Origin: Comamonas serinivorans
Lineage (GTDB): Bacteria > Pseudomonadota > Gammaproteobacteria > Burkholderiales > Burkholderiaceae_C
Assembly: GCF_002158865.1 (NCBI RefSeq)
Contig: NZ_CP021455.1
Span: 1,488,001-1,552,000, forward strand
Direction: 5' to 3'
Length of the DNA: 64,000 nt
Both the position numbers and the translations under genes were made by a program. The notes below the pieces were generated by a model. It saw only the letters and a program-made list of their open reading frames with translations. It did not search any database and was not told where the DNA came from. Of this stretch, positions 1-8,278 are shown in pieces. Each line of letters starts with the position of its first letter. The first letter of the stretch is position 1.

Positions 1-146
1 CTCCTGAAGGGGTGGTGTACCGCAGCCTCAAGCCCGCCAAACCCAGAGAAGTGGCCTTGGCGGCATTGAGTTTTGCCAAGCTTTCTCCCGCTGCTGCCGC
101 GTTTGTCGAGGTGGCCAGGAAGATGGGCAAGAGGCTGCTGGGCTGA
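1..146 (+). CDS. LysR-type transcriptional regulator, 3' end only
   Basis: The plus-strand frame ending at the TGA at 144-146 reads PEGVVYRSLKP, then LALAALSFAKLSPAAAAF-like residues, to the end. The GVVYR...L pattern followed by a Ser-Pro-Ala-x-x-x-Phe stretch is how many LysR-type regulators end their effector-binding domain. Only about 48 residues are inside the window, so neither the HTH nor the target can be seen. The gene converges on the RND operon. The assignment rests on the tail pattern alone. Confidence 0.5.
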   Translation, partial: PEGVVYRSLKPAKPREVALAALSFAKLSPAAAAFVEVARKMGKRLLG

Positions 147-258
147 TTCGCAAGATGCTGGCCAATGGGGGCGGACTGAGCCCCACGTCCCTCAGGGGGC
201 GTCTTGCGAACCTCGTCCAACGTCCGGTGGCCTTCACCGGCCGGCCAGCGCGGGTGCC

Positions 259-1725
259 TCAGCCACCGGTCTGGGCCGTCACGGGCCTGGCCGGCTTGCC
301 AGGCCATCCCCCGGCCAAGGTGGCGTAGAGCGCAAGGCTGGCCCGAACTGCGCTGATCTGGCTGTCCGCTGTGGCTTCTTGGGTGGTCAGCTGATCGCGT
401 TGCGCCTCCAGAACTTCGAACATGCTCAGGGTGCCGCCGCGGTACATCCGCTCGGCCAGATGCGCGGCCTCGTCGCGCTGCTGCATGGCGGCGAGCTGGG
501 CGCGCCATGTTTCCTGGCTGCGATGTGCGCGAACGAGGGCGTTCTCGGTTTCTTCCAGCGCCAGCAGGACCGTCTGCTGGTACTGCGCCAGGGCTTCCTG
601 GGCGCCGGCTTCACTGGCGGCAATGCGGGCCCGCACGCGGCCCACGTCCAGGAAGGACCAGTCGATGCCCAGCACCACCTGACGGGTCGCCCTGTCGGCG
701 TCGAACAGGCGCGACCCCTCGAAGGCAAAGCTGCCGAGCAGGCCACCGATCGATAGCCGGGGAAAGAGGTCGGACGTGGCGACGCCGATGCGCGCCGTCG
801 CGGCGTGCAGCCGCGCCTCTGCGGCCGCCACGTCGGGCCTGCGTCGCAATACATTGGCAGGGGTATCGGGCTGTACCGATGGTGGGATGATCGGCAGCGG
901 TTTGATCTCCTCCAATTGAGCGATGAGGTGTTCAGGTGACAGGCCTGACAGCACGGCCAGGCGGTGCTGCAGCTGCGCCACCTGGGCCTGCAGCTCGGGC
1001 ACCCGTGCCTGGGTGCTGCGCAGCAGGGCCACGGATCGTCTGGCATCGAGATCGGTGCCCATGCCGGCATGCAACCTGCGCGCCACGAGCTCGGCGGTGT
1101 GCTGCTGGTTCTGCGCATGGGTCTGGACGATCTTCAGACGCAGTTGCGTGCCGCGCAGCTGGGTGTAGGTGTCTGCCACCTGCACGGCGATGGCCACTTG
1201 CAGGGCGACCAGGTCTGCTCGCGAGGCCTGCGTCTGCGCCTCCTGGGCTTCGATGCTGCGTCGCACGCGGCCGACCAGATCAAGCTCCCAACTGGCGGCC
1301 AGGCCGACGCTGTGGCTGCGGGTGGATGGGGCCTGACCGGCACCCAGCTGGTCTGCGCTCAGCCGTTGCTGCGTGAGCTGGCCATTCAGGGTGACGGTGG
1401 GCAACCGGTCCTTGCGCACCAGGCTCAGCATCGATTCGGCGGCCTGCAGCCGCGCCAGCATCCCCGCCACGTCGTGGTTGCTGCGCAGGGCTTGTTGCAC
1501 CAGCGCGGTCAACTCCTCATCGCCGAACTGCCGCCAGAAGGCTGCGTCGCGGACGTCGGTGATGGTGAGCGCAGCCGCGCCGGGCCCAGGCTCGGGCGCT
1601 TGGCGCGCGAACGCGGCAGGCACCGCGTCGATGTCGGGCCGCTGAAAGTCGGGCCCGACCGCGCAGCCCGTCACGAGCAGGCAGGTGGCGGCGGCGACGG
1701 CGTGCCATGTGGCGGCCTTAAGCAT
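259..1725 (-). CDS. RND efflux outer-membrane factor lipoprotein (OprM/NodT family)
   Basis: This is the outer-membrane channel of a tripartite efflux pump; it should form the trimeric barrel and periplasmic tunnel that takes substrate from the RND permease and adaptor. The 488-residue protein has a lipoprotein signal ending in LLVTGC, then the typical AVGPDFQRP start of mature OprM/NodT proteins, and two alpha-helical TolC-type repeats; DTYTQLRG and the later ALEETENAL-type helix are family hallmarks. I chose the ATG at 1725 because GAGGAG lies 7 nt upstream; a GTG at 1740 is also in frame. It overlaps the end of the permease gene and is the last gene of the operon. Confidence 0.93.
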   Translation of the reverse strand: MLKAATWHAVAAATCLLVTGCAVGPDFQRPDIDAVPAAFARQAPEPGPGAAALTITDVRDAAFWRQFGDEELTALVQQALRSNHDVAGMLARLQAAESMLSLVRKDRLPTVTLNGQLTQQRLSADQLGAGQAPSTRSHSVGLAASWELDLVGRVRRSIEAQEAQTQASRADLVALQVAIAVQVADTYTQLRGTQLRLKIVQTHAQNQQHTAELVARRLHAGMGTDLDARRSVALLRSTQARVPELQAQVAQLQHRLAVLSGLSPEHLIAQLEEIKPLPIIPPSVQPDTPANVLRRRPDVAAAEARLHAATARIGVATSDLFPRLSIGGLLGSFAFEGSRLFDADRATRQVVLGIDWSFLDVGRVRARIAASEAGAQEALAQYQQTVLLALEETENALVRAHRSQETWRAQLAAMQQRDEAAHLAERMYRGGTLSMFEVLEAQRDQLTTQEATADSQISAVRASLALYATLAGGWPGKPARPVTAQTGG

Positions 1726-4700
1726 GGTGGGTCTCCTCACGAGGGTGGGCGTTGTGGGTGGCCGGGTCGACAGCCTGGCGGGGTGTGAGTTGGGTGCCGC
1801 TGAGCTGGCGCAAGGTCACGTAGAACACCGGCGTGAGGAACAGGCCAAACAAGGTCACGCCCAACATGCCGGAGAACACGGTGATGCCGGTGGCGGCACG
1901 CACTTCCGCCCCGGCGCCATGCCCGACCAGCAGGGGCACGGCCCCCGCGATGAAGGCGATCGAGGTCATCACGATGGGACGCAGGCGCAGCCGGCAGGCT
2001 TCGCGTGCCGCCGCCAAGGTGCCGACCCCTTGCATTTCCAGCTCGCGCGCAAACTCCACGATCAAGATGGCGTTCTTGCATGCCAGACCCATCAACACCA
2101 CCAGACCGACCTGCACAAAGACGTTGTTGTCGCCCCCTGCCAGCCACACCCCGAACAGCGCTGCGCAGATGCACACCGGCACGATCAGGATGACGGCGAA
2201 CGGCATGGTCCAGCTTTCATACAGGGCGGCCAGCACCAGGAACACCAGCACCACGGCCAGGACGAAGACGATGGCTGCCGAATGGCTTTGCTCGACCTGC
2301 TGGTGGCTCATTTCCGTCCAGGCCAGCTCGATGCCGGTCGGCAAGGTGCGATCGGCGATTTCGCGCAAGGTCGTCAACACCTGACCAGAGGACAGCACCC
2401 GCGGGTCGGCATCGCCGATGAGGTCGGCGGCGGGGAAACCGTTGTAGCGCAGCACCGGGTCGGGACCGAAGCTGGGCACCACGGTGACCACGGAGGCCAG
2501 CGGCACCATGTCGCCCTGGGCGTTGCGGGTTTGCAGCCGGCCGATGTCTTCGGCCGTTTGGCGGTGGTCGGCGTCGGCCTGCAGCATCACGCGATACACA
2601 CGGCCAAAGGCATTGAAGTCGTTGACATAGACCGAGCCCAGGTAGGCCTGCAAGGTCTGGAAGACGTCGTCCAGGGCCACGCCCTGCGCCTTGGCCTTGA
2701 GGCGGTCCACCTTGACCTCGAGCTGCGGGATGTTGGATTGGTAGGCGCTGACGGGGTAGTGCATGCCCGGCGTCTTGGCGATCTCTCCCTGGAAGGCACT
2801 CAGGGCCTGCTGCAGCGCCGCATACCCCAGGTTCCCGCGATCCTCCAGGAACAGCGAGTACCCCGAGCCGTTGCCCAGGCCTTGAATGGGGGGCGGCATC
2901 AGGGCGTAGCCAAAGCCGCCCGCCATGCCGGCCAGGCGGCTGTTCAGTTCCGCGCTGATGTCGGTGGCGCTGCGTTGCCGTTCCGAGAATGGCTTGAGGA
3001 TGACGTAGGCACTGGCCAAATTGGGGGTGTTGGTGCCTTGCAGCGCATTGAGCCCCGCAAACGCAGGCACCGAGGCCACGCCCTCGACGGCCAGGGCGCG
3101 GTTCGTCAACTCCTGCGTCACCTCGTTCGTGCGCTGCAGCGAGGCGCCCTCGGGCAGTTTGGCGCCCGCAAAGAGGTAGAGCTTGTCCTGCATGGGGATG
3201 AAGCCGCTGGGCACCTGGTTGAACAGCAGCACGGTGCCGGCCAGCAGGGCGGCATACACGCCGAACACCGTGCCCCGCAGCGAGAATGACCGACCCACCA
3301 CGCGCTCATAGCCCTGCGCACTGCGGTCGAACAGGCGGTTGAAGCGCTTGAAAAACCGGCCCAGCACGGCGTCCATGGCGCGCGCCAGCCCATCCTTGCG
3401 GGTGCCACGGCCCTGCAGCAGCCTGGCGGCCAAGGCGGGCGACAGCGTGAGGGAGTTGATGGCGGAAATCACCGTGGAGATGGCGATCGTCACCGCGAAC
3501 TGCTGGTAGAACTGGCCCGTGATCCCGTCGAGGAAGGCCATGGGGATGAACACCGCGCACAGCACCAAGGCAATGGCGACGATGGGCGCCGAGACCTCTT
3601 GCATCGCCCGGTGGGCCGCCTCGTGCGGGCTGTGCCCCTGTTCGATGAAGCGCTCGACGTTCTCCACCACCACGATGGCGTCGTCCACCACGATGCCGAT
3701 GGCCAGCACGAGGCCAAACAAGGTCAAGGTGTTGATCGAATAACCCAGCAGGTACAGCCAGGCGAAGGTGCCCACGATGGACACGGGCACGGCCAGCAGG
3801 GGAATGATGGAAGCGCGCCAGGTCTGCAGAAAGACGATCACCACCAACACCACCAACACCACCGCTTCGATCAGCGTGTGCTGAACAGCCTGGATGGAGT
3901 CACGCACGAACACCGTGGGGTCCCACAGGTATTCGAAGGCGGTGCCCTGGGGCAGATCGGCCGACAGGCGGTCCAGGGTGCGGTAGACCTCGTCGGCGAC
4001 GCCCAGGGCATTGGCGCCGGGTGTCAGGAAGATGCCGATGGCCGCCATGTCCCGGTTGTCGAGCGAGGCGCGCAGGGTGTAGTCGCTGGCCCCCAGCTCA
4101 AGGCGGGCCACGTCGGACAGCCGCACCACCCGGCCATCGCTGCCGGTCTTGAGCACGATGTCGCCAAACTCCTCGGGGTTTTTCAGTCGGCCCTGCACGT
4201 TGATGGACAGGAGCTTGTCCGTGTGCTGGGTGCTGGGCTCTGCCCCCAGCTGGCCGGCCGACACCTGCACGTTCTGTTCGCGCACGGCGGCGATCACCTC
4301 ACCCGCGGTCAGCTGGCGGGCGGCCACCTTGCTGGGGTCGAGCCAGATGCGCATGGCGTAGTCGCCCGAGCCATAGACCTGCACGTTGCCGATGCCGGGG
4401 ATGCGGGCCAGCTCGTCCTTGACCTTGAGCGTGACGTGGTTGCGCAGGTACAGCGTGTCCAGGCGACCGTCCAGAGACGCCAGACCCACGTACATCAGCG
4501 GGGTGGCCGATTGCTTCTGGGTGCTGATGCCGTACTGCCGCACGTCCTCCGGCAGCCGGCTTTGTGCCTGGCTGACGCGGTTTTGCACGCGCACGGCGGC
4601 GTCGTCGGGGTCGGTGCCGGGGCGGAAGGTGGCGATGACCTGCAAGCTGCCATCGGACGCCGCCACCGACTTCATGTACATCAGGCCCTCCACCCCGTTG

Positions 4701-4912
4701 ATGGCTTCTTCGAGGGGCACGGCCACCGATTCGGCAATCTCCTTGGGGTTGGCACCGGGGTAGGTGGCGCGCACCACCACGCTGGGTGGCACCACCTCGG
4801 GGTACTCGCCAGAAGGCAGCTGGGGGATGGCGAGCAGCCCTGCTGCGAACAGCAGGACCGACAGGACGACCGCAAAGATGGGGCGGTCGATGAAGAATTT
4901 GGAGACGTTCAT
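1718..4912 (-). CDS. RND efflux permease, HAE1 (AcrB/MexB) family
   Basis: This inner-membrane proton/drug antiporter is the engine of the tripartite pump. Its 1064 residues match AcrB-type permeases (about 1040-1060). The N terminus FFIDRPIFA is the canonical first transmembrane segment, two large periplasmic loops follow, and the proton-relay pair sits near D410-D411 in GIVVDDAIVVVENVE. The second half repeats the fold and ends with GLACKNAILIVEFA and a last membrane block. It lies 12 nt after the adaptor gene and overlaps the outer-membrane factor, so the three genes form one operon. The likely SoxR-type control region lies upstream of the adaptor. The substrate cannot be told from sequence; redox-active or aromatic compounds would fit that regulator. 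Confidence 0.96.
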   Translation of the reverse strand: MNVSKFFIDRPIFAVVLSVLLFAAGLLAIPQLPSGEYPEVVPPSVVVRATYPGANPKEIAESVAVPLEEAINGVEGLMYMKSVAASDGSLQVIATFRPGTDPDDAAVRVQNRVSQAQSRLPEDVRQYGISTQKQSATPLMYVGLASLDGRLDTLYLRNHVTLKVKDELARIPGIGNVQVYGSGDYAMRIWLDPSKVAARQLTAGEVIAAVREQNVQVSAGQLGAEPSTQHTDKLLSINVQGRLKNPEEFGDIVLKTGSDGRVVRLSDVARLELGASDYTLRASLDNRDMAAIGIFLTPGANALGVADEVYRTLDRLSADLPQGTAFEYLWDPTVFVRDSIQAVQHTLIEAVVLVVLVVIVFLQTWRASIIPLLAVPVSIVGTFAWLYLLGYSINTLTLFGLVLAIGIVVDDAIVVVENVERFIEQGHSPHEAAHRAMQEVSAPIVAIALVLCAVFIPMAFLDGITGQFYQQFAVTIAISTVISAINSLTLSPALAARLLQGRGTRKDGLARAMDAVLGRFFKRFNRLFDRSAQGYERVVGRSFSLRGTVFGVYAALLAGTVLLFNQVPSGFIPMQDKLYLFAGAKLPEGASLQRTNEVTQELTNRALAVEGVASVPAFAGLNALQGTNTPNLASAYVILKPFSERQRSATDISAELNSRLAGMAGGFGYALMPPPIQGLGNGSGYSLFLEDRGNLGYAALQQALSAFQGEIAKTPGMHYPVSAYQSNIPQLEVKVDRLKAKAQGVALDDVFQTLQAYLGSVYVNDFNAFGRVYRVMLQADADHRQTAEDIGRLQTRNAQGDMVPLASVVTVVPSFGPDPVLRYNGFPAADLIGDADPRVLSSGQVLTTLREIADRTLPTGIELAWTEMSHQQVEQSHSAAIVFVLAVVLVFLVLAALYESWTMPFAVILIVPVCICAALFGVWLAGGDNNVFVQVGLVVLMGLACKNAILIVEFARELEMQGVGTLAAAREACRLRLRPIVMTSIAFIAGAVPLLVGHGAGAEVRAATGITVFSGMLGVTLFGLFLTPVFYVTLRQLSGTQLTPRQAVDPATHNAHPREETHHA

Positions 4913-4924
4913 CTCAGCCCCTGA

Positions 4925-6142
4925 TCACTGCCGGGATGCGGAGGCCGAGGCCGCCGCGGGCTGGGCTTCGGTCGAGGCGGCTTGGCCGGACACCTGGGGC
5001 GCCAACGGCATGCCGGGGTAGTGGATGCGCTGCAGACCGGCCACCACCAGCAGGTCGCCGGCTTGCAGGCCGGCGGTCACCACGCGTTGGCCCTCGTGCA
5101 GGCGACCAAGCGTCAACTCGCGCCGCTCCGCCCGGTTGTCGGCGCCCACCACAAAGGCGTACTTGCGGTCCTGGTCCGTCAACACGGCCTTGTCGTCGAT
5201 CAGCACCGCCTGGAACGGCGTGCGATCTTGCATCTGCACGCGCGCGAACATGCCCGGGGTGAACAGCCCACTGTCGTTGCGCAACGTGGCCCGCACGCTG
5301 ATCGTGCCCGTCTGCGGGTCCAGGCGGTTGTCGAAGAAATTCGCCTCGCCCGCATGCGGAAAGCCGGCATCGCTGGCCAGGCCCACCCGAACTGGCACCA
5401 CGCGGGACGGCGCGCCTGCCTCCGCCGGGGTGGTTTGCCGGTGGCGCAGCAGGCTTTGCTCGTCGGCGTCGAAGTAGACGTACACGGGGTTGTCCGACAC
5501 CACCGTGGACAGCACACTTTGATTGGCCTGTGCCAGGTTGCCGGGTGTCAGCAGCGCTCGGCTGGCGGTGCCGTTGATCGGGGCGCGCACCTCGGTGAAG
5601 CTCAACTCCAGTTGCGCGGACGACACCGCCGCTTCGGCGGCCTGCACGTTGGCCAGGGCTTGCGCGAGGGTCGCGGCACGGGTGTCTGCTTCCTCGGTCG
5701 AGATGGCGCGGTCCACCAGCAGGTCGCGGGCCCGCTGGTCCTGCGTGCGGGCCAGCGCGGCCGCGGCCCTGGCCCGCTGCAGCTGTGCCTGGGCGTTGGC
5801 CAGCGCAGCCTGGTACGGGCGGGCGTCGATGGTGAACAGCACCTGGCCCTTGCGCACCGCTTGTCCCTCGCGAAAGCTCACGCGGTCGATGTAGCCCGTG
5901 ACCCGGGGCCGGATCTCGACGCTTTCCTGTGCGGCGATGCGGCCATTGAAGGTGTCCCATTGCTGCACCTCGTGCACGGCCACCCGGGTGACGGTGACCT
6001 TGGCCGGGGGCGGTTCAAGCGGGGGGCTGGCGGGCTTGTTGCCGTTGGCCTGGCCGCAGGCGGCGACGGTGAGCAGAACGGCCGCGGCGGCGGCGAACGA
6101 GGCCGCGCGAACGATGCCGCGCGGCGGGGGTGATGAGGTCAT
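4925..6142 (-). CDS. RND efflux periplasmic adaptor lipoprotein (MexA/AcrA family)
   Basis: Membrane-fusion protein linking the RND permease to the outer-membrane factor. The 405-residue protein starts with a lipoprotein signal peptide ending LTVAAC, followed by a Pro-rich tether. The lipoyl/barrel-sandwich half-motif IRPRVTGYIDRVSFREGQ, an alpha-helical hairpin, the second lipoyl half (EVRAPINGT) and the beta-barrel region follow in the usual order. It is the first gene of the efflux operon, and its start lies about 85 nt from the palindromic operator shared with the divergent soxR-like gene. Confidence 0.95.
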   Translation of the reverse strand: MTSSPPPRGIVRAASFAAAAAVLLTVAACGQANGNKPASPPLEPPPAKVTVTRVAVHEVQQWDTFNGRIAAQESVEIRPRVTGYIDRVSFREGQAVRKGQVLFTIDARPYQAALANAQAQLQRARAAAALARTQDQRARDLLVDRAISTEEADTRAATLAQALANVQAAEAAVSSAQLELSFTEVRAPINGTASRALLTPGNLAQANQSVLSTVVSDNPVYVYFDADEQSLLRHRQTTPAEAGAPSRVVPVRVGLASDAGFPHAGEANFFDNRLDPQTGTISVRATLRNDSGLFTPGMFARVQMQDRTPFQAVLIDDKAVLTDQDRKYAFVVGADNRAERRELTLGRLHEGQRVVTAGLQAGDLLVVAGLQRIHYPGMPLAPQVSGQAASTEAQPAAASASASRQ

Positions 6143-6211
6143 GGTGAATCCCGTGAAGTGAAGGCATCGCCCACCGAGGCGCGCATGGGCGCGGGTGGGG
6201 GAGACGTTGCA

Positions 6212-6249
6212 GACCGATATTCTTCAAGTTAAAGTAAACTTTAAGTCAA
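6212..6249 (-). promoter_or_regulatory. SoxR/MerR-type promoter-operator of the efflux operon
   Basis: Between the divergent efflux operon and the soxR-like gene lies a perfect inverted repeat, TTAAAGT-AA-ACTTTAA, at 6229-6244. Read on the minus strand it sits between a TTGACT (-35-like) and an AAGAAT/GAATAT (-10-like) with about 19-21 bp between them, the over-long spacer that MerR-family activators correct by twisting DNA. The TTGAC plus inverted-repeat arrangement resembles known SoxR boxes. Assigning it to the adjacent regulator is inference. Confidence 0.7.
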
Positions 6250-6270
6250 GCACGCACGGAGAATGACACC

Positions 6271-6744
6271 ATGGACCCTAGGGATGATGACCTGCTGGTC
6301 ATTGGCGCGATTGCACAGCGCAGCGGCGTCAAGGCCTCGGCCTTGCGCTACTACGAATCACTGGGGCTGATCGAATCGGTGCGCAGCAGCGCCGGGCATC
6401 GCCGCTACCACCGCTCCACGCTGCGGCGTGTGGCTTACATCGTGTTCGCGCAGCGGCTGGGTTTCCAGCTGGACGAAATCGCCTCGCACCTCGAGGGCCT
6501 GCCCAAGCACCATGCGCCCACCGGCGCGGACTGGAGCAGTCTCTCGACGCTGTGGGTCAACCGCGTCGATCAGCGCATCGAGGAGTTGATGCACCTGCGC
6601 CGCAGCCTGGAGTCCTGCATCGGCTGCGGCTGCTTGTCGATGAAGGTGTGCAACGTCTTCAACCGCGCCGATCACATCGGGCAGCATGGCCCCGGCCCAC
6701 GCGTCTGGCTGGGCGACACGCTGGATGCCCAGGGGGACGAATGA
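6271..6744 (+). CDS. soxR: SoxR-like redox-sensing MerR-family activator
   Basis: A 157-residue MerR-family regulator, close to the 154 residues of E. coli SoxR. The N terminus has the MerR winged HTH (AIAQRSGVKASALRYYE, then the GHRRY wing), a dimerisation helix follows, and the C-terminal part has CIGCGCLSMKVC. Cysteines at 116, 119, 121 and 127 match the C-x2-C-x-C-x5-C ligands of the SoxR [2Fe-2S] cluster, the site that senses redox-cycling compounds. The tail after the fourth cysteine (NVFNRAD) diverges from the usual CPLxNPxD. The start ATG has GGAG about 9 nt upstream. It is divergent from an RND pump, as SoxR-controlled pumps are organised in other non-enteric bacteria. Confidence 0.85.
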   Translation: MDPRDDDLLVIGAIAQRSGVKASALRYYESLGLIESVRSSAGHRRYHRSTLRRVAYIVFAQRLGFQLDEIASHLEGLPKHHAPTGADWSSLSTLWVNRVDQRIEELMHLRRSLESCIGCGCLSMKVCNVFNRADHIGQHGPGPRVWLGDTLDAQGDE

Positions 6745-6774
6745 GGCGTTGGGTCGGCGCGGGCCGACGGGTCT

Positions 6775-8034
6775 TCAGCCCGCCACCAGCGGCGCGGCAC
6801 GCTGGGCCATGGCGCGGCGGAACAGCTGCATGAAGCGCGGGGCGACGTTGGCGATGTGGTAGCGCTGGCCGGTGGCGATGGCCGCCTGCGCATAGCGGGC
6901 CCGACGCGCGGGATCGGCCCGAAGCTGGCGGATGGCCTCGATCCAGGCGTCGTCCTGGTCGGGCACCAGCAGCCCGTTCACATCGTGCTGCACCAGCTCG
7001 GGCACAAAGCCCCAGTTCGAGGCCACCACGCAGCCGCCGCGGGCCAAGATCTCCATCAACCCCCAGTTGGCCACGCCGTGTCGCAGCGGGTAGAGGAAGA
7101 GGTCGACATCGGCCAGCAAGGCGGCGAACTGGGGGTAGGGCAGGTGACCCGGAAACGCCACCACGCTGGCGGCCGGGTAGACCTTCAGCAGGTGGTCCCG
7201 GAAGCTGGCCACCTTGCCGTTGTAGCGCCGCTCCACCCACTGCTGCTCATAGCCGTAGGTGCTGGCAGTCGGATCGCCAATGGCGACGAAGCGGGCCCCC
7301 GCGCCGTCGCCTTCGCGCACCAGGCGGTCCACCAGGCGCATGTAGGTTTCAAACCCCTTGGCGCTGGACAGGTCGCGCGCGGAGAACGCGATGGTGAACG
7401 GGCGCTCGCCCGTGGGCGGTTCGGCCGGCTGGCCCGCCTCGCGCAGCGGCGGCGCGATGTCGAAGCCCTCGAACTGCACCGCGATCCGGTCTTGCAGCAG
7501 CGGCGGAAACATCGCCCGGGCATGGGCGCTGGGCACGATGGTGAGGTCGCTGCACAGCACCTGGTGGAAGTTCAGCATCTCCGTGTTGCGGTCGCTCAGG
7601 CGCTGCGCCATGTCCGGCGGGTAGGCCGCGTCCCAGCCGTGGGCCAGGTAGCTTGGAAACTCGATGTAGCTGACGATGGCGGCCTGCAGCTCGCCATACA
7701 GCCAGTTGGGCGCGCCCCACAGCGAATGCGCCACCACCACGTCGATGGGGCGGCCCTGAGCCTGCTCAAAGGCCTGCAGCGCCGGCAGCACCCCGCGGCA
7801 GATGCGCGCCGAGCGCTCGACCTTGCTGGAGTAGTAATAGCTCTGAGGCCCGACGATCTTGCCGTCGGGCTGGAAGGCGAGCAGGTGGTCGCAGTGCTGC
7901 TCGTGGTTGGCCTTGTGGCCTGGCGTGGTCATGAACCAGGCATCGGCCTGGCCGGTGGCCCGCAGGTGGCTGCAAAGCAGGCTGTACTGGCTCGGGTAGA
8001 CCGCGCCGACGAAGACGATCAGGGGTTTGTCCAT
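6775..8034 (-). CDS. Glycosyltransferase, group 1 (GT4-like)
   Basis: A 419-residue protein with a GT-B layout. The N-terminal Rossmann half starts LIVFVGAVYPSQY. The C-terminal half begins near FTIAFSARDLSSAKGFE (the strand that opens the donor-binding domain) and ends with the conserved loop LYPLRHGVANWGLMEILARGGCVVASNWG, in which the G-x3-E-x-L-A-x-G pattern carries the nucleotide-sugar-contacting glutamate. The acceptor and the sugar are unknown. It stands alone between soxR and the regulator that ends the Tad locus, with one palindromic repeat (8136-8183) in the gap upstream of it. It could decorate pili or surface polysaccharide, but nothing here proves that. Confidence 0.8.
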   Translation of the reverse strand: MDKPLIVFVGAVYPSQYSLLCSHLRATGQADAWFMTTPGHKANHEQHCDHLLAFQPDGKIVGPQSYYYSSKVERSARICRGVLPALQAFEQAQGRPIDVVVAHSLWGAPNWLYGELQAAIVSYIEFPSYLAHGWDAAYPPDMAQRLSDRNTEMLNFHQVLCSDLTIVPSAHARAMFPPLLQDRIAVQFEGFDIAPPLREAGQPAEPPTGERPFTIAFSARDLSSAKGFETYMRLVDRLVREGDGAGARFVAIGDPTASTYGYEQQWVERRYNGKVASFRDHLLKVYPAASVVAFPGHLPYPQFAALLADVDLFLYPLRHGVANWGLMEILARGGCVVASNWGFVPELVQHDVNGLLVPDQDDAWIEAIRQLRADPARRARYAQAAIATGQRYHIANVAPRFMQLFRRAMAQRAAPLVAG

Positions 8035-8135
8035 CGTGCTCGGGGAGTCGTGGCTGGCGCGGGGCCAGCCTAGGGGTGAAGGCGGGTCGGGGGCCCGCTC
8101 GGTGTGTCATCGTTCAGCATGCAGCGGTGTGTTGG

Positions 8136-8183
8136 AGTATGGCTTCACTACCGTTTCATCCACAACAGGAATGGTTGGATACT
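8136..8183. repeat. 48-nt palindromic repeat, copy 1
   Basis: Member of the dispersed 48-nt family: 15 nt, CCGTT, 8 nt, AACAG, 15 nt, with AGTATG at the left end and ATACT at the right. It lies about 95 bp downstream of the sigma-54 regulator stop codon and upstream of the glycosyltransferase. The inner stem is slightly degraded (AACAG instead of AACGG). Confidence 0.8.
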
Positions 8184-8278
8184 GCTTGAAATTTAGGCAT
8201 TGACTGTGCAGCCGATCATGGCCGCGGTTGGCGGCCAGCGGCCTGCCGGGGTGTCGATCCGGCTGCCGCAGGCCAGGC

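Noticed and set aside
3599..4924. Long plus-strand frame opposite the RND permease
   Set aside because: Antisense shadow of a strongly conserved gene, rich in Gly, His and Gln as usual for such shadows.
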